27,639 nucleotides of DNA from Actinomycetes bacterium (GTDB lineage Bacteria > Actinomycetota > Actinomycetes > Actinomycetales > Microbacteriaceae): positions 1 through 27,639 of the forward strand of contig JAEYAG010000260.1 in NCBI GenBank assembly GCA_023451265.1, given 5' to 3'. The position numbers and the translations under genes are program-made. The notes below the pieces were generated by a model. The model saw only the letters and a program-made list of their open reading frames with translations. It had not been told where the DNA came from and did not search any database. The stretch's first letter is position 1. Every line of letters begins with the position of its first letter. Of the stretch, positions 8,116-15,714 are shown in pieces.

Positions 8116-8152
8116 CTTCGGCCGGGGCGTCCATCCGACGCCCCGGCCGAAG
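8116..8152 (+). terminator. Perfect 16-bp hairpin, probable terminator or attenuator before the GNAT gene
   Basis: CTTCGGCCGGGGCGTC (8116-8131) is an exact inverted repeat of 8137-8152 with loop CATCC. There is no U tract, which is usual for high-GC actinobacteria. It lies between the 43-codon ORF and the GNAT start, so it either ends the small-ORF transcript or meters readthrough into the acetyltransferase. Confidence 0.65.
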
Positions 8153-8196
8153 AGCCCGCACACGATCACCGACAAAGACACCACTGAGGACACCCC

Positions 8197-9279
8197 ATGA
8201 GCACCATCGCCGGGGTCGAGTTCCGACCCCTCACCATTCCGGCATCCGTCGACGCCGACGACGCCGCTGACTTCCACGAGTTCACCCGCGTACGCAACCT
8301 CGTCTACCGCGAGATGTCCGGCAACGACGACGACGCGATGACGCCGGCGGAGCTGCTGCCGCACTATCAGAGCGACGTCGACGAGATCCGCCACGCGTGG
8401 GCGGTCGTCGCCGACGGCGCCTTCATCGGCCGCGTCGGCGTCGACATCCCGCTGGAGCAGGGCTCGCGCACCGCCTACTGGCTGATCGAACTCCTCGCGG
8501 CCCATCACGGCCGCGGTATCGGATCCGCGGCCTACGAGCTCATCGAGCAGACGGCCCGGACCCACGGCCGCACCGTGCTGCAGTCCTGGGCAGAGCACCG
8601 CGACGCCCCCGGCCCGCGTCTGGAGGCTCCGACCGGGTTCGGCTCGATCCCGACGGACCGCGCCGCCCGGTTCCTCCTCCGGCACGGCTACACGCTGGAG
8701 CAGATCAACCGGCAGAGTGCGCTCGATCTCACCACCGCCGACGACACGGTGGCGGCGCTGTTCGCCGAGGCGATGCGCGCGGCGCAGGGCTACCGCATCG
8801 TGCAGTGGCTCCTCCCGACCCCTCCCGAGTACGTCGACGGCTACGCGTGGATGAAGTCACGCATGTCGACCGACGCCCCCAATGCCGACCTGGAGGTCGA
8901 CGAGGAGGCCTGGGATGCCGAACGGGTCGCCCGCCATGATGCGAAGTACCTCGCCGCGGGTCAGACGATGCTCGTGACCGCCGCCGTGCATGAGGCCACC
9001 GGTGATCTGGTCGCCTTCAACGAGCTGGTGCGGGGCGTTGATCCCGAGGCCGCCAGCCACCAGGAGGACACGCTCGTCCTCCGCGAGCACCGCGGACACA
9101 AGCTGGGGCAGCTGGTCAAGTGCGCAGGCCTCACCCGGTGGCGCGCGACCGAGGCGCCGGCGTCGCCGAAGGTCATCACCTACAACGCGGAGGAGAACCG
9201 TCCGATGCTCGACATCAACGAGGCGATCGGCTTCGTGCCCGTCGTCTACGAGGGCGCGTGGAAGAAGGTGCTGTCGTGA
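8197..9279 (+). CDS. Tandem-GNAT-domain N-acetyltransferase
   Basis: The 360-residue protein appears to be two GNAT folds in a row. The first has the acetyl-CoA loop in HHGRGIGSAAYE (103-114). The second has EHRGHKLGQLVK (297-308), followed by TYNAEENRPMLDINEAIGF (328-346), the Asn/Met/Asn-x-GF ending typical of actinobacterial two-domain GNATs. Mycothiol synthase shares the tandem layout, but the sequence here does not identify it as MshD, and the substrate is unknown. GAGGA lies a few bases before the ATG. The gene may be transcribed from the promoter at 7664 through the small ORFs, subject to the hairpin at 8116-8152. It converges on mutM with a nine-base gap. Confidence 0.9.
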   Translation: MSTIAGVEFRPLTIPASVDADDAADFHEFTRVRNLVYREMSGNDDDAMTPAELLPHYQSDVDEIRHAWAVVADGAFIGRVGVDIPLEQGSRTAYWLIELLAAHHGRGIGSAAYELIEQTARTHGRTVLQSWAEHRDAPGPRLEAPTGFGSIPTDRAARFLLRHGYTLEQINRQSALDLTTADDTVAALFAEAMRAAQGYRIVQWLLPTPPEYVDGYAWMKSRMSTDAPNADLEVDEEAWDAERVARHDAKYLAAGQTMLVTAAVHEATGDLVAFNELVRGVDPEAASHQEDTLVLREHRGHKLGQLVKCAGLTRWRATEAPASPKVITYNAEENRPMLDINEAIGFVPVVYEGAWKKVLS

Positions 9280-9288
9280 GGTGAGACG

Positions 9289-10206
9289 TCACCGCCGACG
9301 CTGACACCGCGGACAGAAGTGACTCGAGCGGTTGGTGAACGCCACGCGCACGGTGGGTGTGCCGCAGCGGGGGCACGGCTGCGACGTGCGTCCGTACGCG
9401 TTCAGCGAGTGGGCGAAGTAGCCGGCCTGACCGTTGACGTTCACGTACTGCGCGTCGAAGCTCGTGCCGCCCTCGGCCAGCGCCTTCTGCAGCACCGCGC
9501 GCACGTCGGCGAGCAGGCGCTTCACCGCCGGCGCTGAGAGCGCGGCGGCCGGCGTCTCGGGATGGATGCGGGCCGCCCAGAGCGCCTCGTCGGCGTAGAT
9601 GTTGCCGATGCCGCTCAGCACTGTCTGGTCCAGCAGCACGCGCTTGATCGCCGAGCGTTTCGCGCGGATCGCCGCGATCACCGCGCGATCGTCGACGGCC
9701 GGGTCCAGAGGGTCGCGGGCGATGTGCGCCACCTGGGAGGGGGTCGCCGCGGCATCCGTCCCCCATCCGCCCGCGGCGCCGTCAGGCGTGGCGACCAGGG
9801 TGTCGACGGCGAGTGAGCCGAATGTGCGCTGGTCGCTGAAGACGACGTCGATCTCGCCGTGGGAGGGATGCTGGATGTGCAGGCGCACGCGCTCGTGACG
9901 CTCGTCGGGGGCACCCGGGGCGCGCAGCAGAAGCTGACCGCTCATGCCGAGGTGGGCCACGATGGCCTGCGCCGGCGCGGCGGTGTGCCCACCATCGGCG
10001 GCGGACAGGGGCAGCCACAGGAACTTGCCCCGCCGCGCGGCGGCGGTGACCGTGCGTCCGGTGAGAGCACGCTCGAACGAGGCGGCGTCGCCGGAGTGCC
10101 GCGTCAGCGCCCGCGGATCGCGGGCGTCGACCGCGACGATCCGCGCACCGACGACCGCCGGCTCCAGCCCTGCCCTGACGACCTCGACCTCGGGCAGTTC
10201 AGGCAC
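9289..10206 (-). CDS. mutM: Formamidopyrimidine-DNA glycosylase MutM/Fpg
   Basis: MutM removes 8-oxoguanine and other oxidised purines and nicks the abasic site. The mature N-terminus PELPEV supplies the catalytic proline and glutamate; K61 in ARRGKFLWL matches the conserved beta-hairpin lysine. The helix-two-turn-helix region KRSAIKRVLLDQTVLSGIGNIYADE is present. The C-terminal zinc finger uses C278, C281, C298 and C301. The start codon is GTG at 10206, which lies inside the end of rnc (8-base overlap), indicating coupling with rnc. Length of 305 residues is slightly above average because of a 140-160 insertion rich in Gly/Ala (ATPDGAAGGWGTDAAATPSQ). Confidence 0.97.
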   Translation of the reverse strand: MPELPEVEVVRAGLEPAVVGARIVAVDARDPRALTRHSGDAASFERALTGRTVTAAARRGKFLWLPLSAADGGHTAAPAQAIVAHLGMSGQLLLRAPGAPDERHERVRLHIQHPSHGEIDVVFSDQRTFGSLAVDTLVATPDGAAGGWGTDAAATPSQVAHIARDPLDPAVDDRAVIAAIRAKRSAIKRVLLDQTVLSGIGNIYADEALWAARIHPETPAAALSAPAVKRLLADVRAVLQKALAEGGTSFDAQYVNVNGQAGYFAHSLNAYGRTSQPCPRCGTPTVRVAFTNRSSHFCPRCQRRR

Positions 10207-10891
10207 GGTCGCTCAGCGCGTGCCAAACGGCGAGGGCCGCGGCCATCTCCGCCTGCTTCTTGCTCGACCCGGTGCCGCTGCGGGCGACATCGCCGACGGT
10301 GACCGTCGCGGTGAAGACGCGGTGGTGGTCGGGGCCTTCGGCCTCGACGACGTACACCGGCGGGGCGAGATCGCGCCGCGCCGCGAGCTCCTGCAGGCTG
10401 GTCTTGGGGTCCATCGCCGCGCCATAGCGCTCGGGATCTGCCATGAGCGGCTGCACGAGGCGAAGCACGAGACCGGTCGCGGCATCCGGTCCCGCCGACA
10501 GATAGGCGGCGCCGATGACGGCTTCCATGGTGTCGGCGAGGATCGAGTCCTTGTCGCGACCGCCGGTCTGATCCTCGCCCCGGCCCAAGCGCAGATGCGC
10601 ACCGAGCCCGATGCTGCGGGCGACCTCGGCCAACGCCACCGTGGAGACGACACTCGCGCGGCGCTTCGCCAGCGCGCCCTCGTCGAGTTCGGGGTGAGTT
10701 GTGAACAGGTGGACCGTCACCGCCTGGCCGAGGATCGAGTCGCCGAGGAACTCCAGCCGCTCGTTGTGCGGTGTCCCGCCCTTCTCATACGCGAAGGAGC
10801 GATGCGTGAGCGCCAGCGACAGAAGCTCGGGGTCGATGTCGACCCCGAGCTTGTCGGTGAGCACCGCGTGCTCCATCACAGCATCCGTCAT
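10199..10891 (-). CDS. rnc: Ribonuclease III
   Basis: RNase III cuts double-stranded RNA, including rRNA precursors. The signature NERLEFLGDS is at 43-52. The second catalytic acidic cluster is in KDSILADTMEAVIGAAY, and a double-stranded RNA-binding domain fills the region after about residue 160 (DPKTSLQEL to the C-terminus, with SGTGSSKKQAEMAAA). The protein is 230 residues, the usual length. It follows rpmF by 16 bases and overlaps mutM by eight, so yceD-rpmF-rnc-mutM behaves as one operon. The ATG at 10891 has no strong Shine-Dalgarno; an ATG at 10876 is a possible alternative. Confidence 0.96.
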   Translation of the reverse strand: MTDAVMEHAVLTDKLGVDIDPELLSLALTHRSFAYEKGGTPHNERLEFLGDSILGQAVTVHLFTTHPELDEGALAKRRASVVSTVALAEVARSIGLGAHLRLGRGEDQTGGRDKDSILADTMEAVIGAAYLSAGPDAATGLVLRLVQPLMADPERYGAAMDPKTSLQELAARRDLAPPVYVVEAEGPDHHRVFTATVTVGDVARSGTGSSKKQAEMAAALAVWHALSDRA

Positions 10892-10907
10892 CGGGAGGCT
10901 GCCGCGA

Positions 10908-11117
10908 TCAGATGTCGGCGACCTTGCGGCCCTTGTACTCGAGGAACAGCTCGGTGCCCTGCGAGTCGGTGACGACCTTCGCCTGGTGCGGGCGGCTGTA
11001 GACGACCTTGCCGTTCTCGACGGTCTTGACGAGGGCGGGCGCCTCGGCCTTCCACTGCGCGCGACGCGAACGGGTGTTGGAGCGGGAGACCTTCCGCTTC
11101 GGGGGGTTACCTGCCAT
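10908..11117 (-). CDS. rpmF: 50S ribosomal protein L32 (cysteine-free form)
   Basis: The 69-residue basic protein starts MAGNPPKRKVSRSNTRSRRA, the L32 signature. It has no cysteine at all, so it cannot form the four-Cys zinc ribbon of the zinc-binding L32 type. It lies two bases after yceD and 16 bases before rnc, the classic yceD-rpmF-rnc arrangement. It is a structural component of the large ribosomal subunit. Confidence 0.96.
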   Translation of the reverse strand: MAGNPPKRKVSRSNTRSRRAQWKAEAPALVKTVENGKVVYSRPHQAKVVTDSQGTELFLEYKGRKVADI

Positions 11118-11119
11118 GG

Positions 11120-11683
11120 CTAGCTCTTCTCTGTATCGGAGGCGAGGGGGCGCGCGGCCACATCGTCCTGGTCTGGGGTGAGGGCCTTCAGCGCGGCCCA
11201 GCGCTCGTCGATCGGGGTTTCCAGGACGGTTCCTGCGGCCAGCTTCTCGCCCGTGGCCGGATCAAGGCCGGGGCAGTCCGGCTGGCACACCGGCTGGAAC
11301 GGAAGCGACAGGACGATCGAATCCCTGACCGGAGTTTCAAGATCCACGTGGTCGTCTTGAACCTCGAAGTCGGTCGCTTCCGTCCCAGGATACCCGAAGA
11401 GCTCCTGAAACTCGACTTCGACGGGCCGGTCGATGTCTTCGAGACACCGTCCGCACACCCCGCGGTAGGTGGTCTCCACGTCCGTCGTGACGAGGATGCC
11501 CTCGTGCACGGACTCCAGCCGCACCTGCAGCTTCACCGGCTCGCCCTGCGCCACGTAGACGAGCCCCTCGCCCCACTTCGCCGGCGCGGGCACCTCGACG
11601 TCGAACTCGCGCATCTCACCGGCGCGGTGCGCGATGTCGCGCACCGGGAAGACGAACGGACCGCTCACATGCTTTCTGACCAC
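11120..11683 (-). CDS. yceD: YceD-family protein (DUF177), large-subunit rRNA accumulation protein
   Basis: Proteins of this family are almost always encoded next to rpmF, and members are required for normal 23S rRNA accumulation. The 187 residues contain the two conserved cysteine pairs: C77 and C80 in CGRCLEDI, and C133 and C137 in CQPDCPGL. The start is GTG at 11683. It is preceded by TAGCAT at exactly six bases and no Shine-Dalgarno, so a leaderless transcript is likely and would carry yceD-rpmF-rnc-mutM. The C-terminus is Asp/Ala-rich and variable. Confidence 0.92.
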   Translation of the reverse strand: MVRKHVSGPFVFPVRDIAHRAGEMREFDVEVPAPAKWGEGLVYVAQGEPVKLQVRLESVHEGILVTTDVETTYRGVCGRCLEDIDRPVEVEFQELFGYPGTEATDFEVQDDHVDLETPVRDSIVLSLPFQPVCQPDCPGLDPATGEKLAAGTVLETPIDERWAALKALTPDQDDVAARPLASDTEKS

Positions 11684-11689
11684 CCGGCA

Positions 11690-11695
11690 ATGCTA
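11690..11695 (-). promoter_or_regulatory. -10 hexamer for leaderless yceD operon transcript
   Basis: TAGCAT on the minus strand, then TGCCGG, then the GTG start. Transcription would begin at the start codon itself. Confidence 0.6.
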
Positions 11696-11701
11696 TCCGC
11701 C

Positions 11702-11722
11702 GACGGCGCCCCGGGGGCCGTC
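11702..11722 (-). terminator. Weak GC hairpin at the coaD 3' end
   Basis: GACGGC (11702-11707) and GCCGTC (11717-11722) form a 6-bp stem around a CCCC/GGGG centre. It overlaps the last codons of coaD and lies just upstream of the yceD promoter. It could end the coaD transcript. Support is modest. Confidence 0.3.
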
Positions 11723-12218
11723 AGCGCTCGCGCGCGCCGGTGTCGAGGAACCGTGCGACAGGCCCCGGCACGAAAGGCGCGACGTCGCCGCCGAGGGCGG
11801 CGACCTGCCGCACCAGCGAGCTGGAGACCATCGCGTGCGCGGGATCGGGCAGCAGGAAGACCGTCTCGATCGCGGCGAGGTGACGGTTCACGATCGCCAT
11901 CGGCGTCTCGTAGGCCACGTCGACCTGCGAGCGGATGCCCTTGACGAGCACGCCCGCGTCGACGTCTTCGGCGTAGTCCACGAGCAGGCCCATGCTCCAC
12001 GACGCGACGATGACGTTGCCCTCGATCCCCTGCTCGGCGATCGACTGCTCGAGGAGCGTCAGCCGCTGTGCGATCGGGAGCATCGCTTCCTTGCCGGGGT
12101 TGTGCACGACGAGCACGTGCAGCTCGTCGTACAGCGCGGCCGCGCGGCGGATGACGTCGAGGTGTCCAAGGGTCGGCGGGTCGAAGGATCCTGGGACGAC
12201 CGCGATGCGGTTGTTCAT
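11721..12218 (-). CDS. coaD: Phosphopantetheine adenylyltransferase CoaD
   Basis: CoaD makes dephospho-CoA from 4'-phosphopantetheine and ATP, the penultimate CoA step. The nucleotidyltransferase motif GSFDPPTLGH is at 10-19 (T16 and H19 in the T/HxGH element). GIRSQVDVAYE and the C-terminal SSSLVRQVAALGGDV segment are also typical. Length 165 residues is normal. The ATG at 12218 is preceded by TAGGCT at six bases, suggesting leaderless transcription. It is separated from recG by about 80 bases holding a repeat element. Confidence 0.97.
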   Translation of the reverse strand: MNNRIAVVPGSFDPPTLGHLDVIRRAAALYDELHVLVVHNPGKEAMLPIAQRLTLLEQSIAEQGIEGNVIVASWSMGLLVDYAEDVDAGVLVKGIRSQVDVAYETPMAIVNRHLAAIETVFLLPDPAHAMVSSSLVRQVAALGGDVAPFVPGPVARFLDTGARER

Positions 12219-12224
12219 GCGTCC

Positions 12225-12230
12225 AGCCTA
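12225..12230 (-). promoter_or_regulatory. -10 hexamer for leaderless coaD transcript
   Basis: TAGGCT on the minus strand, six bases (GGACGC), then ATG. No Shine-Dalgarno is present. Confidence 0.6.
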
Positions 12231-12257
12231 TCGGCGCGGCGGGGTGGGGTGAGGTGC

Positions 12258-12285
12258 GGTTTCGACTCGCTGCGCTCGCTCAGCC
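12258..12285. repeat. REP-like dispersed intergenic element
   Basis: TTTCGACTCGCTGCGCTCGC, running on into TCAGCC, has the look of the short GC-rich element often found between genes in Microbacterium-type genomes. It fills most of the recG-coaD gap. Only one copy is in this window, so its repeated nature is from recall of such genomes, not from this sequence. Confidence 0.45.
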
Positions 12286-12300
12286 TTGATCCGCGCCGCG

Positions 12301-14466
12301 TCAATTCTTCGCGAGTGCGGCGCGCTCCTGCTGGCCCACTCGTCGCTCGATGGCCGCGGCGAGGCCGGGATGCCGCAGGAGCGCCGGGTCGTCCTCGAGC
12401 ACCTGCTCCGCCGCCGCGCGGGCGAGCGCGATGAGGTCGGCGTCGGCGACCACCCGCAGCAGACGCAGCGAGGTGCGCGCCCCCGACTGGGCATCGCCCA
12501 GCACGTCACCCTCGCCGCGCAGCTCGAGGTCGACCTCCGCGAGCGCGAACCCGTCCGTCGTCGCCGCGACGGCATCGACACGGGAGCGTGCGGGCGTGCC
12601 GGCGGGCGCCTCGGTGACGAGCAGGCAGAGCCCGGGAACCGCGCCGCGGCCGACGCGGCCGCGCAGCTGATGCAGCTGCGACACGCCGAACCGATCCGCT
12701 TCGAGGATCACCATCGTCGACGCGTTCGGGACGTCCACGCCGACCTCGACGACCGTCGTGGCGACGAGCACGTCGATCTCGCCGCGCGCGAACGCCTGCA
12801 TCACGGCATCCTTCTGCTCCCCCGGCATGCGGCCGTGCAACGTCTCGACGCGCAGGGCGTCGTACGCGGGGAACTGCGCGAGGAGCTCCCGCACTTGAAC
12901 GACGCCCCAACGGGTGCGCGGCTGCTCGCCCTCGAGCACCGGCGCCTCCTCCGCGGCATCCTTCGCGTCCTTCCCCGTCGCCTCGGCGTCGATGGCGGCG
13001 CACACGACGAACACCTGGTGTCCCGCGGCGACCTCCTCGACCACCCGCTCCCAGACCCGGCCGAACCAGGCGGGCTTCTCAGCCAGCGGCGCGACGTGGG
13101 TCGCGATGCCGGCGCGGCCGGCCGGCATGGTGCGGATCGTGGAGACATCGAGGTCACCGAAGACGGTCATCGCGACGGTGCGCGGAATGGGAGTCGCCGT
13201 CAGGACGAGCACATGCGGGCTGGTGCCCTTCGCACGCAGCGTCTCGCGCTGCTCGACGCCGAAACGGTGCTGCTGGTCGACGACGACGAGCCCGAGGTCG
13301 GCGAACGTCGTGGAGGCGCTCAGCAGCGCATGGGTGCCGACGACGATCCGCGCCTGGCCGGATGCCGCGCGCAGCGCCGCCTTACGACGTTCGGCCGCCG
13401 GCAGCTGTCCGGTGAGGAGCGTCGGCATGAGCTCGGGCGCGAGCTTCGGCCCCAGCATCCGCGCGATGGAGCGCACGTGCTGGGCGGCGAGCACCTCGGT
13501 CGGCGCGATGAGCGCGGATTGGCCGCCGGACTCGGCGACCTGCAGCATGGCGCGCAGCGCGACGAGCGTCTTTCCGGAGCCGACCTCGCCCTGCACGAGA
13601 CGGTTCATCGGCCAGTCGCCGGCGAGGTCCGTGCTGATCCGGTCGCCGACGGCGATCTGATCGGGCGTCCGCGGGAAGGGCAGACCCTCGTCGAACGCGG
13701 CCAACAGGCTGCCCGGCTGGCGGGCCGTGGCCGACATGGCGCGCACGAACTGGCGCTGCTGCAGCAGCGCCGTCTGCAGCACGAACGCCTCGTGCATGCG
13801 CAGGGTGCGCCGCGCGGCGTCGACCTGATCGATGAAGTCGGGCGCGTGGATGCGCTGCAGCGCGGTGCGGGCGTCGAGCAGGCCCTGCGCGAGCCGGAAC
13901 TCCTCCGGCAGCGGATCGGCCACGTCGCCGAGCTTGCCCAGCACCTCGGTGACCGCCCGCTGCACCTGCCAGGTGGCCACGGTGCTCGTGGCGGGATAGA
14001 TCGGGATCGGGGTGTTCTGGTGAGCCTCGGCCGTCAGTCGCGCCAGGTCGACGTCCTCGAAGAGCTGATAGTCGGGATGGGCGAGCTGCTGGTGCCCCTT
14101 GAAGACCCCGACCTTGCCCGAGAAGATGCCCTGGCGTCCCACCTGCAGGTCGTTCTGTCGCCACGACTGGTTGAAGAAAGTGAGCACGAGCGCCCCGGCG
14201 CCGTCGCTGATCACGACCTCGAGGATCGACCCGCGTCGCTGCTTCATCGAGCGGGACGACACCGAGCGCACCTCGGCGACGATCGTCACCTGCTCCCCCA
14301 GCGGCAGCGAGGCGATCGGCGTGAGTTCGCCGCGGCGCGCGTAGCGGCGGGGGTAGTGCGTGAGGAGGTCCGCCACGGTGTCCATGCCGAACGCGCGCTC
14401 GAACAGCTTCGCCGTGGCGGGACCGAGCGCGTCGACGAGGCGCGTCTCGAGCGTCAGCACGGGCAT
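12301..14466 (-). CDS. recG: ATP-dependent DNA helicase RecG
   Basis: RecG remodels stalled replication forks and Holliday junctions. The N-terminal wedge/OB domain includes ILEVVISDGAGALVLTFFNQ (81-100). Helicase motif I GEVGSGKT is at 293-300, motif Ia-like APTEV at 321-325, THALL in 378-382, motif III TATPIPRT at 423-430, and motif VI is LHQLRGRVGRG. The family wedge end QLHQLRGRVGRG and LELRGEGDVLG are present. Length 721 is normal. The motif II box is DQQH (397-400) rather than the usual DEQH; the DNA reads GAC CAG CAG CAC, so this is not a translation artefact. The ATG at 14466 has TAGACT six bases upstream. Confidence 0.97.
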   Translation of the reverse strand: MPVLTLETRLVDALGPATAKLFERAFGMDTVADLLTHYPRRYARRGELTPIASLPLGEQVTIVAEVRSVSSRSMKQRRGSILEVVISDGAGALVLTFFNQSWRQNDLQVGRQGIFSGKVGVFKGHQQLAHPDYQLFEDVDLARLTAEAHQNTPIPIYPATSTVATWQVQRAVTEVLGKLGDVADPLPEEFRLAQGLLDARTALQRIHAPDFIDQVDAARRTLRMHEAFVLQTALLQQRQFVRAMSATARQPGSLLAAFDEGLPFPRTPDQIAVGDRISTDLAGDWPMNRLVQGEVGSGKTLVALRAMLQVAESGGQSALIAPTEVLAAQHVRSIARMLGPKLAPELMPTLLTGQLPAAERRKAALRAASGQARIVVGTHALLSASTTFADLGLVVVDQQHRFGVEQRETLRAKGTSPHVLVLTATPIPRTVAMTVFGDLDVSTIRTMPAGRAGIATHVAPLAEKPAWFGRVWERVVEEVAAGHQVFVVCAAIDAEATGKDAKDAAEEAPVLEGEQPRTRWGVVQVRELLAQFPAYDALRVETLHGRMPGEQKDAVMQAFARGEIDVLVATTVVEVGVDVPNASTMVILEADRFGVSQLHQLRGRVGRGAVPGLCLLVTEAPAGTPARSRVDAVAATTDGFALAEVDLELRGEGDVLGDAQSGARTSLRLLRVVADADLIALARAAAEQVLEDDPALLRHPGLAAAIERRVGQQERAALAKN

Positions 14467-14472
14467 GCGTCG

Positions 14473-14478
14473 AGTCTA
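14473..14478 (-). promoter_or_regulatory. -10 hexamer for leaderless recG transcript
   Basis: TAGACT on the minus strand, six bases (CGACGC), then the recG ATG. Confidence 0.6.
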
Positions 14479-14508
14479 TGCAGGTGCGGCGACACGCCGT
14501 CCGCGCCG

Positions 14509-14514
14509 TACAGT
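14509..14514 (+). promoter_or_regulatory. -10 hexamer for leaderless acyltransferase transcript
   Basis: TACAGT, six bases (GACAGG), then the GTG at 14521. It faces the recG promoter 30 bases away. Confidence 0.6.
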
Positions 14515-14520
14515 GACAGG

Positions 14521-15102
14521 GTGATCCGCCGCCTTCTCGCCCGCCTGTACTGGCTGTGCAGCCGGTGGCGCCTGCGCACGGAGCCGGCGCCGACGCGGCC
14601 GACCGTGCTCGTGGGCGCTCCGCACACCTCGAACTGGGACTTCGTCCTCATGCTGGCGATCGCCTGGCGCCTCGGCATCCACATCCGCTGGCTCGGCAAG
14701 GCGAGCCTGTTCGCTGGCTGGCGCGGGCCCGTCATGCGGGCCCTCGGCGGCATCGCCGTCGACCGCTCCGACGCGGCCCGGGTCGTCGCCGAGATCGTCG
14801 CCCGCGTGAACTCGGGCGAGGTGTTCAGCCTCGTCGTGACGCCCGACGGCACCCGCGGCGGCAACGCGTACTGGAAGAGCGGGTTCTACCGGATCGCGCG
14901 GGAGACCGGGATGCCGGTCACGCTCGGCTACGTCGACCGCACCACGATGACAACGGGGCTCGGGCCGACGATCGAACTCACCGGGGACGTCGCCGCCGAC
15001 ATGGACCGCATCCGCGCGTTCTACGCCGACAAGGCCGGGCTGCGCCCGGAGCGACGCACCGAGCCCCGCCTCAGCAGCGAGGATGCGGAGTCGCCGGCGT
15101 GA
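14521..15102 (+). CDS. Acyltransferase of the PlsC/glycerolphosphate acyltransferase-like superfamily
   Basis: The 193-residue protein carries the acyltransferase H-x4-D motif in PHTSNWD (H35, D40). A second block is GGIAVDRSDAARVV, and a third-block-like TPDGTRGG (108-114) is also present. The HTSNWD form belongs to a short acyltransferase group distinct from the plsC-like gene at 19321. The acyl acceptor is not determined by sequence. The GTG at 14521 is chosen because it gives a sensible N-terminus (IRRLLARLYW) and is preceded by TACAGT at six bases. rsmD follows 21 bases downstream. No strong signal peptide is evident. Confidence 0.88.
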   Translation: MIRRLLARLYWLCSRWRLRTEPAPTRPTVLVGAPHTSNWDFVLMLAIAWRLGIHIRWLGKASLFAGWRGPVMRALGGIAVDRSDAARVVAEIVARVNSGEVFSLVVTPDGTRGGNAYWKSGFYRIARETGMPVTLGYVDRTTMTTGLGPTIELTGDVAADMDRIRAFYADKAGLRPERRTEPRLSSEDAESPA

Positions 15103-15111
15103 GCGCGCGGT

Positions 15112-15117
15112 TAGGGT
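15112..15117 (+). promoter_or_regulatory. -10 hexamer for leaderless rsmD transcript
   Basis: TAGGGT, six bases (GAGGCT), then GTG at 15124. It lies in the 21-base gap after the acyltransferase, so rsmD can be read alone or by readthrough. Confidence 0.55.
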
Positions 15118-15123
15118 GAGGCT

Positions 15124-15681
15124 GTGACCCGCATCATCGCCGGAGCCGCCGGTTCGCTGACGCTCGTCGTTCCGGATGCCGGCACGCGCCCCACGAGCGA
15201 CCGCGTGCGCGAGTCGCTGTTCAGCGCGCTGGAGTCGGCAGACCTCGTCGCGGATGCCGCGGTCCTCGACCTCTACGCCGGCTCGGGCGCGCTGGGGCTC
15301 GAGGCGGTCAGCCGCGGGGCGGCCTCGGCCGACCTCGTCGAGAGAGCGCCTCGGGCCGCGTCGGTGGCCGAGCGGAACGCCCGCGCGATCGGCCGGGCCG
15401 TTCCGTGGGCGGCCGTCCGCGTGCACCGCGCGAGCGCCGATGCGTATCTGCGGTCGGCGCGCGGCGCCTTCGACCTGGTCTTCCTCGATCCGCCGTACGA
15501 CGTCGGCGAGACCGAACTTTCCTCGACCCTCGCGCTGCTCGTGCCGCAGCTCTCCGCCGAAGCCACCGTCGTCATCGAGCGCGCCTCGCGCTCCGCGGAG
15601 CCGTCGCTGCCGGCGGGGCTCGCCCACGACCGCGCGAAGAAGTACGGCGACACCACGCTGTGGTGGGTGCGTCGGGTCTGA
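15124..15681 (+). CDS. rsmD: 16S rRNA (guanine(966)-N(2))-methyltransferase RsmD
   Basis: RsmD methylates G966 of 16S rRNA. The protein begins TRIIAGAAGSLTL with the family RPTSDRVRESLFSAL segment (22-36). The SAM-binding motif is DLYAGSGALGLEA (49-61), and the catalytic DPPY is at 122-125. It ends KKYGDTTLWWVRR, also typical. The start is GTG at 15124; 185 residues is the normal length. coaD, its frequent partner, is 3 kb away on the other strand, beyond recG. Confidence 0.95.
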   Translation: MTRIIAGAAGSLTLVVPDAGTRPTSDRVRESLFSALESADLVADAAVLDLYAGSGALGLEAVSRGAASADLVERAPRAASVAERNARAIGRAVPWAAVRVHRASADAYLRSARGAFDLVFLDPPYDVGETELSSTLALLVPQLSAEATVVIERASRSAEPSLPAGLAHDRAKKYGDTTLWWVRRV

Positions 15682-15692
15682 CCCCGCGGGGC

Positions 15693-15714
15693 GTCCCGGG
15701 TGGATGCCGGGGAC
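15693..15714. terminator. Hairpin between convergent rsmD and thiL
   Basis: GTCCCGG (15693-15699) pairs with CCGGGGAC (15707-15714) with one bulged base and a 7-base loop. It fills the 33-base gap between the two stop codons and could serve both transcripts. Confidence 0.4.

Noticed and set aside
9280..9293. GGTGA/TCACC hairpin between the GNAT gene and mutM
   Set aside because: Five base pairs overlapping the mutM stop is too weak to call a terminator in such GC-rich sequence.
12286..14520. A long plus-strand frame opposite recG that runs into the acyltransferase
   Set aside because: Only the part from GTG 14521 resembles a protein family; the rest is antisense to the well-conserved recG.
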